Assembly: GCA_037892935.1 (NCBI GenBank)
Contig: JAYXKI010000005.1
Span: 124,001 to 188,000 of the forward strand
DNA from: Phlebopus portentosus
Lineage: Eukaryota; Basidiomycota; Agaricomycetes; Boletales; Boletinellaceae
Length of the DNA stretch: 64,000 bases
Direction: 5' to 3'
Shown here piece by piece: positions 42,879-54,702 of the stretch (position 1 is the stretch's first letter; every line of letters begins with the position of its first letter). The notes beneath the pieces are model-generated. The model was not told the DNA's origin. It did no database searches and worked only from the letters and a program-made list of their open reading frames with translations. The position numbers were made by a program, and so were the translations under genes.

Positions 42879-43893
42879 TCACTCCAGTTTGGATACTTCC
42901 CATATTAATTCCGCAGATTTCTCGAATATCTCATCCATCCCCAGCTTCTCAGAGTCTATTAGGAGTAGACCCTTCACGAAGTCACTAGGACCCCCTTCCT
43001 CGGTATCGCCATCTACGAACATACGTGTATGCGCACGAATATATGCCGGATAGACGATCTGCTCGAAATAGTTCGGCGGATCTCGCCAGAGGGCGCCCTC
43101 TGGATCGGATTGTACTTGATGTGAGTATCAGCTTGTCTTTGGTGCCAATACGTAGAGGCATATGGGAAACGAAAGCTACCTGCTGTATGATATCCATGTC
43201 GTTCCTGCCTCCGTTGCTTGAGGACATCGTATGAAACGCGCAGGAATATGCGGGCATCCAGCAAATTGATTACTTCTTCATCCCAATATAAAAGGAATCC
43301 GTCGACAAGGCCCCATATGATAGTCTCACCCCTTTCCTCAGATTTCTTCGATAATAGATCGAACTTGTCCTTCCAGCGCGAGGATGCGACTTCGTCGACG
43401 GGAATATCCTTCTGTTCGTTGAGATGATCGTGCGATTTGTGCCAATCAGGGACCATGCCGGTCTGTTTGACTTCCCTCAAGAACTTCCGCATACGAGGCC
43501 AATCTATTGCACCCGGCGGGTCATCCCAATCCTGTACACCGTACACAGGATGGATGGGAATCAGCTCTTGGGGCTTGAAGCCGAGTCAATCTTGGTTTCT
43601 AAAAGGTCAATTGCATAGCGTACCGGTGCAAAGTCCTTTAACATCAGTTAATCTCGTTTCTGGATCAAATTCGGGATAGAGCTTGCGACGCACATCTTGG
43701 TGAATGATTATGCTGTTTGGAAGGCATCTTCGTAAGTGCTTCGCCAGCGTTGTCTTGCCAGAGCATGTCGCCCCTCTGTTCTTCCAAAATTCATATAAAT
43801 CTCGACTTTAATAAAATTTCAGCACATATACCAATAATAATGCTCGTACCCCACGCCGACGAGTATAACGCGCTTACGAGCTGCGCTGGACAT
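42879..43893 (-). CDS. NRK1: Nicotinamide riboside kinase
   Basis: Phosphorylates nicotinamide riboside to NMN (NAD salvage). The model starts at 43893 (MSSAARKRVILVGVGG) and uses a 5' intron whose acceptor at the AGGGGCG site joins GGATCSGKTTLAKHL, the P-loop. Then come NSIIIHQD, GVQDWDDPPGAIDWPRM, VDGFLLYWDEEV, a lid region (RQERHGYHTA joined by splicing to EGALWRDPPNYFEQIVYPAY) and a C-terminal part (FVDGDTEEGGPSDFVKGLLL, ending SKLE). The Asp-Asp catalytic region is the weak point. After IIIHQD the intron boundaries are unclear, and the expected second Asp and Phe-Lys-Pro (as in QDDFFKP of human NRK1) are not obtained in frame by an ordinary splice. Family assignment is confident; the exact exon there is not. 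Confidence 0.82.
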
Positions 43894-44269
43894 GGAAGTG
43901 AGAGGGCAAAGAAAATATTGATCATCAAAGTCCAAAATTTGACGGTCCGATCGTCATTACATAAGCCAAGAGAAAGCTTTTCGTCCACTTCGTCGATCTT
44001 GTCCAGTCCAGACATTTTTCTGTCTTTCCGTGGGTTTCTCGTCTGCTCAATTGTCAGGGAAGATGCTAAGTAGATGTAAGGGGAAAGGTACTGCGGTCTT
44101 TATGAGGTGTATAGCAATCCGTGAGCTCGTATAATTTCTTTGGATTCGGGCAGGGACTCATTATTCCCTGCTAGCTGCCTCATCTCCATCTGTTCCTCGG
44201 GGATCACTTAACAAAGGAACTCAACAAGAGCCTGCGAATAAGGGAGAGGAAGAGGTTTGGGATAATGTC
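43894..44269. other. Bidirectional promoter of NRK1 and the Mtf2-like gene
   Basis: About 375 nt between two divergent starts. Open frames here read into membrane-like segments only by chance. Confidence 0.45.
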
Positions 44270-45802
44270 ATGAAGTGTATTCCGACAAGCACGAAATGGC
44301 GAACACTTTCAAGCACCAGGCGTCCACGTACTCTGGAACCAGACTTCTTTTCGTCTAGGAGACTTGGACAGTCGAGGAAATATTCTACTGATGTGAGACA
44401 AGGCGAGAGTTCACAGCCATCGTGAGTTTTCAGATGGCTCTCAAAAACTTGCAATCACCAAGTTATTATCGTTTTTAGTCCAGACGAACCCGAATCTTTG
44501 TTTAATTCAACGTCATCTTCTTGGGACCACGTATTCGAGAACATTGACAATCTTCCGCCCTTGAATAGCATGCCCGTTACATCGCTCCCTCGCTCGAAGG
44601 GTTATACACCGCTGGGCGTCGCCAGCCCTCGACGGCAGACAATGACCGCTCGTGAAATCGACGCGTTTAATAACATGTTTAACATGATTTTTGACGCGGT
44701 CCAGAAGCAAAAGTCGGAGGCAGAGTCTAGAGGAAGTTCTCTCCCTAGCAAGCGACCGCGTACTTGGGAAGATAGACGCGCAGACAAGGCGGCACGACAT
44801 GACCCTCTATCAGGAGTAGGTATTGGGAGCGGGCCTGAAGGTTCTTCGGGCATCAGCGACCTGTTTGGGAAATTGCGCCGTGTTTCGCGTCAGTACAGGT
44901 GGTCGCCGCAGGAGGATGCAGATCTTGAGCGAAAACTGGCTCAGATGGAGCTATGCGAGACGGACCAACAATTATTGGAGTGGGCTGCTAAAGAGGTGTT
45001 TGACGAGTCCGCGAAATATGAAGATGCTGCTCGGCAAGCAGTCTATCGCTCTGAGAAGGGCTCCAAGACCTCATCCGGGTCCAAACCCGAACCCGAATCT
45101 TCACAGCCATCTTCGAATCCTTCCTCATCGTTAAACGGGGATCCTTCTCAGAGCCATACCTTTTCCTCCCCTCTCCCACTTCAGCCTCCTGCCTACCCTC
45201 ATCTCTTAGCAGCACTCATCTCAACTTTCCGGGATAAATTCCATGACCCTCATCTTGCACTTTCCATATTTCAACATGCTCGCTCGCGTTCCATTGCATC
45301 GTACGTCTTTGGCTGCACAGCTCCCGCCTACAACGAGCTCCTTCGCACTCGCTGGGAAGCCTTCCGGGACCTTCGCGGTGTCGTGGACGCACTGAATGAA
45401 ATGCGCGTAAATGGGATCACACCTGATGGCAAGACGCGCGCGTTCGTCGAGGAACTCCGCCGTGAGGTAGGGCCACGTACTGTCTGGCAAGAAGAACGTA
45501 ATATCGGTACAGGCGAGGTCCTCGACCTTCTTAACCAAATCGAAACACTCAGTCGAGAACCTCTGCAAAAGGAGCGCAGGCACCAGCAGCTGCGAAGAGG
45601 GCAGGGGAATTCCTACAGGAGGAAGAAGAACGATGAAAAATACTGGAGGACATCCACGGCGGAGCGATGGAAGTTGGATGACGGCCAGTTTGATAAGGAC
45701 TATAGGTTTGGCGATTGGAACTTGAAGAGACGAAAACCAAAGAAGCCAATCGATCGCAATAACCAGCCGTCGTCTTCATTGCAAAAGCTTGCATTTGAGT
45801 AG
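44270..45802 (+). CDS. Mtf2-like mitochondrial protein
   Basis: Two exons (44270-44421, 44479-45802) give 491 aa. The N terminus (MKCIPTSTKWRTLSSTRRPR, then SRRLGQSRKYST) is a good mitochondrial presequence. A Ser/Pro-rich middle is followed by the C-terminal domain: PPAYPHLLAALISTFRDKFH, ALSIFQHARSRSIASYVFG, YNELLRTRWEAFRDLRGVVD, MRVNGITPDGKTRAFVEELR. This corresponds to the Mtf2-like C-terminal domain of fungal mitochondrial RNA-processing/translation factors (yeast Mtf2/Nam1), with PPR-like helical character. It very likely acts in mitochondrial gene expression. Divergent from NRK1. Confidence 0.8.
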
Positions 45803-46133
45803 TCATCGCATTTCGTAGACATTCAGAGATTAATACATATTCACACTGGGATCTGCGTGCCTCCAAGAAATAACAAGTAATAGCGTACAAAATCTCGTAA
45901 TATCAAATATTATAATATGCGTACCTAGTCTAGAAAAGCGCCGTGAGGGGTATAATGAGCACGAGAAGTAGAACACAATGACGAGAAACATAACACATAA
46001 CAGAAGCAGAATGCACCCACGATCAGCAAAGCATTCGGAAATAACACAAAGACAACAAAATGGAAGAACAGAATATAGGAAAGCAATGAGAACGAGGCAC
46101 GAAAGTCGTACAGTATTCGGTGTTTACCGTCCC
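45803..46133. other. Convergent spacer
   Basis: About 330 nt between convergent stops; no features seen. Confidence 0.45.
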
Positions 46134-49100
46134 GGACGACGGTTGCGGGGTTTTGAGGCATTGGCAGTAGTCCCGAGACCATGCTTCGGAACATATCCAG
46201 GATCCACTCTATTGCATTTGAGATGCAATAGAAGGTTATGCACGAACATTTGCTCGTACCTGTGAAGGGGCTAAGAGATTAGAAGCCAACAATACCTTAA
46301 GACCACAGATACGTACGGTGCATTCGTAAAAACGACGGTCATGGACTCCGATTCGCACCGGAGCAAGTTAGGAGCCATCACAAGAGCCAAATTCGCGCTC
46401 GTCATCTTCGTTGTAGCTTGGACCTTCTCGTCTAAAAACAGCTGTAGGAAGCTAATAACGAACAACACGACGCGACGTTGGATCGTCGGAAGGCGTGGCA
46501 CCATCGCAACGCACGCTTCAGGATCCTTCGAGCACGCGACACAGTCATTGTATAGTTCCGTCGGGACCAGCGGGTCGGCTAGTTCGCGAAGCCAGAGTTT
46601 CAAAAGACTCGCAGGAACATGTGGGTCGTCGATCCCCTCGAGGTTGTAGTACCCACGCTCGATCCGTATTTTAAGCTCACCGACGCTGTCACCGTCTCCT
46701 GGGATACGGAAAACGCCCTCGGATTTTAGCCCACCCAGCGCCAGGATTCCATCGGCAAGGAAAGGAAGGATAATGGGTACTTGAAGGTGCGCGTATGTAC
46801 GTTCTTGGAGGCGGATGATGGCGTCCAGTGACTCGCCGAAAGTTGAAGGATTGAATGCCGCATCCTTACCGCAGCATGGTTAGTATGCGTGAATGGGCCG
46901 TTACTGGAAAGATACGGCTTACCGAAGCAGTTTCTATCTCAGCGATCGTAGGCGGCTTTCCACGGGGCCCCTTTTTAGAGATGACGGAGAGACGCTGTAA
47001 GCAGTACTTCGCCATGACGTCCACTCGCCCTTCCGGTTGCGTCGTGTTCTGCTGTATGAACGATCGAAGGTACGACTCAAAGTTCTTTGACGGCGGGAAT
47101 GACACGAGCAGGACACACATAAATTGCCAGCCTCTGAACAAACTCTCTCTTAAGCCAGAGTGTGATTAAGCGTCAGTCCAAGATCTCGAACCCTTCCATG
47201 AGGAATGGACTCACGGATTAGAGTTCCCAGTTAGCTGCTTCACGAGCTGGCAATAAATCTCATCCCGCAGCTCTCCATGCGTCAGACATTCCCCAATTAA
47301 CCACCTTTCTTCCTCCAGTATACCAGAGACCATGCTCGGCAAGGAGGTCGAGCTCGTATTCTTCAGCGAGGTGAACGAACTAGTTGGTCCACCGCCCCCT
47401 CCCAAGTGCGAGTCCGAGGGCTGCTGACGTATGACCGGTCGCTCACGATCACGATCGCCCATGATGCGTTGAATGACCTTGAACATCTTCACTGCGTCCC
47501 TGTGAAGTCCGCGATTTAACAGAAGGAGAGGCTGCTGGAGAGGAGCCTGGATAATATGTGTCAATGCATTAAAGCTCAGTTTGTACCATGACCGGTAAAC
47601 GGGACGCACCTTTTGCCATATCATCATCTTTTCCACGGGGACCTTCTTCCGGAAGATAATGCCTGTTCGATGCGTCGCAAAATACTGCCTTGCAAACTCG
47701 CTATGTACAAACTGTTGGATATCAACGGCGAGATCTCCAGGGAGGATGGGTCGACCCCTAGGGTATTCACGAAATGCACAAGTCAAATTTCTGCTCAACT
47801 CGAGAAATGGAGGGGCATACATACCCGGTACTGTGTCGCGGATCATCGCTATTTAGAGAATTTTTCACGTCAATGAGTATAGGTTTCCCTTCCGTTCGCG
47901 CCTTTACAGGGCTCATGTTCATCGTTGCTTCTATATAGTCAGAAGATAAATAAGACAATTTCCCAAATTCCTCGAAAAGAAAGAAACGACTTACCAGCGT
48001 CAAGCCTTGGTGTACTGATGTCCTGCGTTCGTATTGAACCAAAGTTCTCCGACTTTACGCTCATGCTCTTGCGAGAAGTCGGGATAGGCGGAGGTGGAAT
48101 GCGATTCTGGTCTTGCACTTGACTCTGTGTCTGACCCTTGTTTGTTCCGAAGAAGCGCTCAACACCCTTCCCCTTTGATAGAGACGAAAATGGTGAATTG
48201 AGCGATCCGGGCGAGACAGGACTCGTCGGAGTAGGTAGAACATTATCGCGCGTCTTTCCTGATCCTCCAACATTAACCGTCAGCCCAGACGGGGCTCGTG
48301 CAGGCGATGATGAGGCTTGAGGAGTAAAGCTCATGTTACCCAAGGTAGTATTCCCTTCTGCCTCGCGTTGTCCGAAATACCCGTGCGCGTCTGAAGTAGG
48401 CGTAGGTGGGACAGGAGAAACAGGTGTAGGCGGCACGCTTCCGTTCGCCCCTGCTCCGCGCTCGTACGCAATGCGCGATGCAAGCGCAGATAAACTCTGC
48501 TGAGGCTTCGTTTGCGGACGAGGGGCCCCTGTACTGGGACCTACAGATTTACTCCTCACAGAAGCCTGCGAAAGTCTAGCCTTCTCCTTCTCCTGTCGGC
48601 CCCGTTCTTTCTCCCTTTCCCTCTCTTTCTCCTGTACTTCCCGTTGTCGCTCCTTCTCCTTTGCTCGTGACGCTGTTATTGCAGCCTTCTTCTCTTCCGT
48701 ATCAGATGCAGATCCCTCTGTCTGACTCTGATATGGCGAAGCTGGGATTGGTGGGAGATGCGTCCCGCCAAAGCCATGTGCGAAGTGATGGTGATTGTGA
48801 GGATGTCCATACGTGAAGGCATTTCGTTTAGGAGTTTGTGGCACGGAAGCCGAAGCTGGTACGGCCTTAGAAAATGAGCTTTGCGAGGAACTCACGACAC
48901 GAATCGTGGGCGAAGCAGAACTGGAAGCTGCCACTGCACCTGAGCCAGACGCAGAAGCAGAACGTCTCCTCATCGACTTCTCCATTACCTGAGATCCATT
49001 TACGTGTACGTCTTTGCTATTATTATACTGATTCGCCATATTATCCGATAATGCTCTCTGAGCTGCTGGGCGCCCACCCAAATTCGCAGCACCGTTGGAC

Positions 49101-50218
49101 TGAGCTTGTAGTTGCTGCTGTTGCTCAGTGTAAGCTTTGACAACTTCTGGGTCGAAAGCCTGAGAGTAGCGCGCGCTAAGACGCTTGCACGCAGCTGTGT
49201 TCTATTCGTCGTCAAACACAGCCCGCAGTATCAGCAACGGACGCGCCCCGGGGTTCAAATTCCAATTTGTCGCATAGATCAATCGTTTAATGTATCAGAG
49301 TTATGCACATGTCAGCCTCGTTTCGCGACAAAAATAAGACTTAGCAGAGACTGACCTGAAGGATAGCCAACGGAATGATGAACCCATCTGGACGCTCCCA
49401 TACTGTTTCCTTGCTCACTGTATGATAGTAATATGGGATACCGCCCCGATTTTCATCAATGAGTTCCCACCATTCTCCTTCCGGGTTTGGAGGAAGGCTA
49501 CCATTCGAACCGTCATTTCATTTGTTTATCCGTCCACGTGTTATCGGAAGATGTCCGTGCGCATCCAATACAGTTATGCAAGTGCGAGGATAGCATCCGC
49601 CACGATCAATCCGCCAAGAATGTAATTATGGGGGTGGACGGCAAAGACCCAGGTTCGATGACAGCGATAATTACGGGTACGGGGATAAGCCATTAGCATT
49701 GAGTAATTAAGGCAGTCCGGGTACACAAAGGTCCACAATCGCGATCAATCGGCGCATCCAATGGATCAAATAAGCAAATAAGCAGTAAATGAGATGAGTG
49801 ATGAGGTGAGATTAGGCATAAAAGCGGAAGAACCGAAGGAATAAAGACGCACACAAAGTTCCCAACAGGAGGGTCCCAGCTGACTTGGCCTGTCGCCGGA
49901 CATGCATAAAACGGCGTCTGACTCTGTCCAACATTTATTCCTCCATTAGCTCCCGACGATCCATCATGCTATGGATAACAAAAGGACCCGCAAACGCACC
50001 TGAGGTTCGATGAGCGTTACCCAAAAATTCGCTCCCCATGCGCTGTCAATCTCCGCTACCGGCGTCTGCGCTGCCGGGCTCTTCGGTGGACGTGCAGTCG
50101 GGTTCGCAGAACTTGCAGAAGCCGGAGACGAAGCTGCTTGTTTTGAAGAATGCGAGTGCGAGGAAAAGGCGGTTCCGTTGAGGCTGAGTTGCGGGACCTG
50201 AGGCTGCGCTCGTGCCAT
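46134..50218 (-). CDS. WW-MyTH4-RhoGAP protein (ARHGAP39/Vilse-like)
   Basis: Rho-family GTPase-activating protein. Reading the minus strand from 50218: a Ser/Pro-rich N terminus (exon 1 50218-50000), WW-type segments (TPFYACPATGQVSWDPPVGN and IPYYYHTVSKETVWERPDGF), then a long disordered part with a Lys/Arg/Glu-rich helix and many SP/TP sites. Next is a MyTH4 domain (AKYC- and LTHGELRDEIYCQLVKQLTG regions, WQFMCVLLVSFPPSKNFESY) and a RhoGAP domain. The arginine finger is in KSEGVFRIPGDGD; SLLKLWLRELADPLVP and MTSANLALVMAPNLL complete the GAP signature. The domain order WW-MyTH4-RhoGAP is that of animal ARHGAP39 (Vilse). Stop at 46134 after RNRRPGR. The individual exon edges of the middle part were not all fixed. 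Confidence 0.85.
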
Positions 50219-50909
50219 ATCGAAGTCCGCTGCAAACCGATGGGCTTCTATATTTCGTCTTCTTCCTGCTTTAGGTCCTCAACAGAGCGTCCGTGGTTCG
50301 TAAACAGAGAGAAAAATGAAAATGAAGAAAAAAGAGAATTTGTCGTGCGGTGTCTTTTGTTTCGCGTACAAGTGAGCGCTAGGGCCGTCAGCAGTTGGTC
50401 ACAAACCACCGCTGCACCTCACGCCGGGTATCAAGTATCGTTATCGACAAGACAAACTAATTGTCTGTCTTGTCGCCGTCGACGCCGTTTCGTCGTCTGA
50501 GGCAGTAGCGCAGACAACCACCACCGGACTCAACACAGCAAGTATAGCACGAAATTAAAATAGCGTGCCGTTAATTTTCATCCATATACACGTTTTAGGA
50601 CAATCAGTTCTCTTTCTGTAAAATCTCGGATTCTTTCATCATCTTTTCTTAGAAATTTTGGTTTCTGATTTGCATGATTACGTATTTCCTTTGAATTCGG
50701 AATTTCGGAGGCAATTCAATTTCAGCTGACAACACTCGCTCCTCCACCATTGTTTATTGACTGGCCTATCGCGAGTATCACCATCAGCTTTGATGTTGAT
50801 GCTGGCTCTAAAGACACACCAGACACAGTGCTGATGTCATTTTACTATCGATAACATAGTACTGACAACCCTAGACAATGTACTTTCCATCATGATGAAA
50901 AGAAGACGT
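50219..50909. other. Promoter of the RhoGAP gene, with an inverted repeat
   Basis: About 690 nt. It holds an inverted repeat (50446-50454 GACAAGACA and 50466-50474 TGTCTTGTC, 11-nt loop) and AT-rich stretches. No coding sequence seen. Confidence 0.45.
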
Positions 50910-51050
50910 ACTTGACTTGACTGCTCCTCGGCGACGGTGGGGCCCTCGCGCTAGGCTGTCCGTTTTCAGAGTTCCACATCCGTATCGCTCATACAATGAT
51001 AAGACGATTCGCATCTGGGACTGCAAAAGCGAGCAACCCACAGAGGAGGC
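50910..51050 (+). pseudogene. WD40-repeat relic
   Basis: About 140 nt encode a recognisable end of one WD40 repeat (SYNDKTIRIWDCKSEQP). It is preceded, in a frame one base off, by a piece matching the start of the same repeat (FSEFHIRIA). No other repeats follow. It is probably a remnant of a NACHT/WD40-type NLR-like gene, a family that expands and decays quickly in Agaricomycetes. It is too short and frame-broken to be functional. Confidence 0.5.
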
Positions 51051-51525
51051 CCCTTTGCATGAAAATAAAATATATCGACAACTTCCTATCATTGAGATAG
51101 GATGTCAGTACTTCTATCTGACGGTCTGAAACAATTGAAGCGGGTATGCTCAAACCGCGCTGAGCGAGGAGAATGTTATCACTTATCACAGGGATCGAAC
51201 TCAGATCAGACGTTCAGCTCCCTCCCGCTCGATGGGCTCAAGGAGATGTCCGGGAGCTGGGAGTCGAATACATGTACGCCGACGTTGTTGGCACATTCTC
51301 CTGACCAGCGGGGCTCCCAGAACCTCGGAGTCGTTCGAGGGCAGCGAACGCCCGTCAGTGTGAACAAGATGGCGGTTAGATGCAAGTCGTTGACACGCTC
51401 CACCGAGGACTTTATAGCCGTCCTAACCCGGAAATGATCTACGTTCTACTAAATGCAGTCACGCCGATCTAATGCCGATGCCGTGAGCCGAAGGACCAAC
51501 ACTTTCAAGTTCTTCCTCCGTCACC
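51051..51525. other. Intergenic, nothing supported
   Basis: About 470 nt; frames at 51102-51437 are unconvincing. Confidence 0.45.
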
Positions 51526-51893
51526 ATGAGCACCTCACAAGCCCGAGCTTCACAATCTCAAGACATCCAGGCTCGTCAAGCCATTCAGCAGGAGTGTCTA
51601 TCGTGCAAATTAATTGGCACAGCTGCTCTCGGTGCAGTCGGAGTCTACGCTTTGCAACAATCGCGTATTCCGTTGGTTACCCAGGTGCACCGAAAGGACC
51701 TGTTGCTCGTCGGGTCATGGCGGGCATTGGGTTTTGTTTCTTGGGGTTAAGCTTTCTCAGGTGGTTAGTGCCAATCTATCTAGTCCCTTACTTTAGTCCA
51801 TTAGGAAAGAGAATTGAAAGAATGATTTATTTTAGGACGGTGAACACTTCTACTTTATCCGGACACGCGCAACGAAAACAGACGACCTCATGA
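51526..51893 (+). CDS. DMAC1-like (DUF4536) small mitochondrial membrane protein, frame discontinuity
   Basis: Starts MSTSQARASQSQDIQARQAI, then CLSCKLIGTAALGAVGVYAL (Cys pair plus first membrane helix). The second helix (GPVARRVMAGIGFCFLGLSF then LRW) is in another frame. This cysteine-hairpin layout is that of DMAC1/DUF4536 proteins, linked to complex I assembly in animals. The switch between frames lies at 51664-51683. It could be explained by a 20-nt GT...AG segment, by a 53-nt intron using the GTGCAG donor at about 51631 (which would delete most of helix 1), or by a 1-nt indel. The gene is therefore annotated with a caution. Confidence 0.55.
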
Positions 51894-51992
51894 TCAGTCC
51901 AGACCAGATCAATGCTGCATTTACCGCGACACCTTTATTCAACTCATATTTCGATATTGTACATTTTAAAATCCTAGAACAGTTCCCCGTCC

Positions 51993-53103
51993 TCACAAGT
52001 TCGCGAACTTCGGCTTCCTCTTCTCTACGAACGCACTCATACCTTCCTTCTGATCCTTCGTCGCAAACAGCGCATGGAAAGCCCTCCTCTCAAATACCAG
52101 CCCTTCGGCGAGACTCGTCTCCGCAGCTTTACGGACGCACTCCTTCGCTGCACGTACAGCGATTTGACTCTTGCCAGCAATATTCGCTGCGATCTTCACA
52201 GCTTCGTCTACGACGTTCTCGTTTTCCCCGACGACGCGCGTTACTAGTCCCCATCGTTCGGCTTCAGACGCAGGGATTTTGCGTCCCGTGAGGACAAGTT
52301 CCATTGCACGGGATTGTCCAATAAGGCGCGTGAGGCGTTGAGTACCACCAGCACCCGGTATGACACCCAAATCGATCTCAGGCTGCCCGAAGACCGCGGT
52401 AGGGGAGGCAAGTAAGATGTCGCACATCATCGCGAGTTCGCATCCGCCGCCGAGCTGTATATCCAAGTCATTAGATGGCATAAATATATTGGAGGTTTTG
52501 GTTGATCATAAGGCGCACCGCGTAGCCGCTAACAGCAGCAATCGCCGGCTTCCTCAAGTTCGCAAGTCGGTGCCAATTCGCAAGGAAATCCTCCCGGTTC
52601 ACATCGTGAACTACAAGCCACGATTAAATTATGACGTTCCCCCAATCAGCATACTAGCTTAGTCACTCACATTCTCTGTCCTTCATTTCCTTGATATCGG
52701 CACCAGCTGCGAAAGCCCTCTCACTTCCCGTAATCACTACCGCACCGACGCTTTCGTCGTTCTCAATCCTGTTAAGTGCGTCATTCAGTTCCGAAATGAG
52801 CGCAGCGCAGAGGGCGTTGAGCGCCTTTGGTCTGTTGAGAGTGATAAGTGCTACACCTGGTGCAGGTGAACTTGGGATGATAAGCGTATAGGGCTCCGAT
52901 TCAGAGCGTGCAAGCCAGCTTGGACTTGAAGACATTTGTCGGACTTGGAATTGTTGACGAGGTATAGAAAGTGGTCGGGCGGGCTTGGCACGACTGATAC
53001 TGGTACAAAAATGAGCTCGGAGAACTATCGATGCGCGAGCTGGAAGTCGACGAGCTGAGGTGGTAGCTAAAGTGCGAGAAACAAAAGTGCGCGTTGCAGA
53101 CAT
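51993..53103 (-). CDS. ECHS1: Mitochondrial enoyl-CoA hydratase
   Basis: Short-chain enoyl-CoA hydratase of fatty-acid beta-oxidation (crotonase family). Three minus-strand exons (53103-52671, 52610-52519, 52454-51993) give 328 aa. The N terminus ([20 protein letters not shown], then further Arg/Ser) is a mitochondrial presequence. Crotonase motifs: [14 protein letters not shown], oxyanion-hole [11 protein letters not shown] and [17 protein letters not shown]. Catalytic Glu in GGGCELAM and in [19 protein letters not shown]-terminal trimerisation helices: [20 protein letters not shown] then [14 protein letters not shown]. The start is the ATG at 53103; the open frame runs further upstream only through a GTG. 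Intron phases are consistent. Confidence 0.93.
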
Positions 53104-53413
53104 GGATTGGACGAAAGGACGGACACTGCATGAACGAGGGAATCGGAATCGGTCAAGCAGCCAGCAATTGATCCGTGCCAGATTATATAACAAGCGTATT
53201 TTCACGTGAAGATCGACAACTCAAAATAAATTTCAGATTAAAATTTCAAAGTAGAACCGAAATCTGAAACTGTCGATAAGATAAACAACAAAGCAAATGG
53301 ACAATGCTAATGCGAAAAATAGGATGATCGAAGGAATTATGTCTATCAGTATGCGAGTCTTGATAAGTATTTAATGTCTAAACAGACGAGGTTTCGGAAA
53401 GGCTATAAGAATC

Positions 53414-54702
53414 TCATGACCGTACTTCAGGGAAGAAACCGTCCCAAATACCTCCACCAGCCCGATTCATCCTCGCGGGAGCAGGTCTTCCCTCACTATC
53501 CCCATTCCCTTTACTCTTCACCAACTTCGCCATCTTACTCACAGCCTCCTTCACAAAGTACACCTCAATCGGCCTGCTCTTCACCTCAGACCGACACGTC
53601 GGACACGTATACTTCGGCTGCGGCACCCGCACCTTCCATTCTGCAAGCATCTTTTTTATGGCATGCGCGATCTGTGGTACGTGTCGATTTGCATAATAGT
53701 CCGGTGGAATCAACGGACCAGCGATAAACTCCGGATGCGCCGCGGCGTGCCGCGTGTAAGTCGAGTTGAACCAGTCATGCAGACATGATTCGCAGAATGT
53801 GTGTCCACATTCGCGGATAGTTGCTGGATGACACATCATCGTTGTACAAATTTCGCATGAGATGAGGTCATCTAGTTCAGTCAAGTCCTACAGCGATGGA
53901 AGAAGGCACATATAGCAAGGATGGTATGGTGAATTAAACAAGGAGCTTACCAGAGGAGGCGGTGGTGGTGGTGCAGGAGCAGGCCTTCTTTTTTCCAGTG
54001 CTTGTGCTTCTAGTTCTCTGAGTCGCATACGGTCCAGCGCCCTGGAGTGTTTCAATTTAATTACAGTGTCCTTCTCTTCTTTAAGCTCTTTACTCCTCTT
54101 CTCATATTTCTATTTTATCCATAGGCGAATCAGCGTAAAACGATCTTCAGAATTTTGAACGTTCAACTGACCTGCTTCAACTCTTCGTTTTCTGCTTTTA
54201 AAGAGGCAACACGAGACGTCTCTGATTCTTTCTCTTTTCCCTTGCCCTCACTTGCGTTTACAGCGCCTCGTTCGTTCTCTCGCTCCTTCCGCTTCATACC
54301 CGCGTTCACGTCGGCAGGTTTCGGTAAACCAGGATGGCAAAGTATATCATCGTCTTCATCATCGGAAGTCAGAACAATCACCGAAGGAGAATGTCCTTGA
54401 GGCGGAATATTTGCTTGATTCCTCGAACTCGACGCTACAGCAGATCCAGAACCACTCGGACCAGTACGGATGAGGTTGGTTTTAGAGAGTACGGGCACCG
54501 TGGAACGCATGACAGCAGTGAGCCTCGTCTGACGATTCGCGTCGCGATTCCTAAGGACCGGAGGTCTAGTTAAGACGCCCGGCTTGAGAGTGGCTTTACC
54601 CGTGCTTGAGCCCGTGCCGTGGCCAGTGTGGGCCTTGCGCTTCGTACTGGTTCCGGTGCTGGTTATTGCAGAACCGGGACGGGACATGGATCTAGTAGCC
54701 AT
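53414..54702 (-). CDS. RING-finger E3 ubiquitin ligase
   Basis: Three minus-strand exons (54702-54172, 54109-53951, 53887-53414) give 387 aa. The Ser/Thr/Lys-rich N-terminal region has an acidic patch (LTSDDEDDDILCHPG). A coiled coil (KYEKRSKELKEEKDTVIKLK) follows, then a proline run, then the C3HC4 RING (CEICTTMMCHPATIRECGHT then FCESCLHDWF ... YTCPTCRSEV). The spacing between the third and fourth ligand pairs is extended by about 60 residues. Ligase activity is inferred from the RING. Context gives no substrate. Confidence 0.85.

Noticed and set aside
42990..43060. Apparent frameshift at the NRK1 C terminus
   Set aside because: Re-reading the strand showed the codons for AHTRMFVDGD are continuous; the discontinuity was my transcription slip.
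43791..44015. Minus-strand frame with membrane-like segments upstream of NRK1
   Set aside because: It overlaps the NRK1 start in another frame. The NRK1 frame from 43893 gives a canonical P-loop after splicing, so this frame is a shadow.
53104..53205. N-terminal extension of enoyl-CoA hydratase
   Set aside because: The extension starts at GTG. The ATG at 53103 starts a normal mitochondrial presequence.
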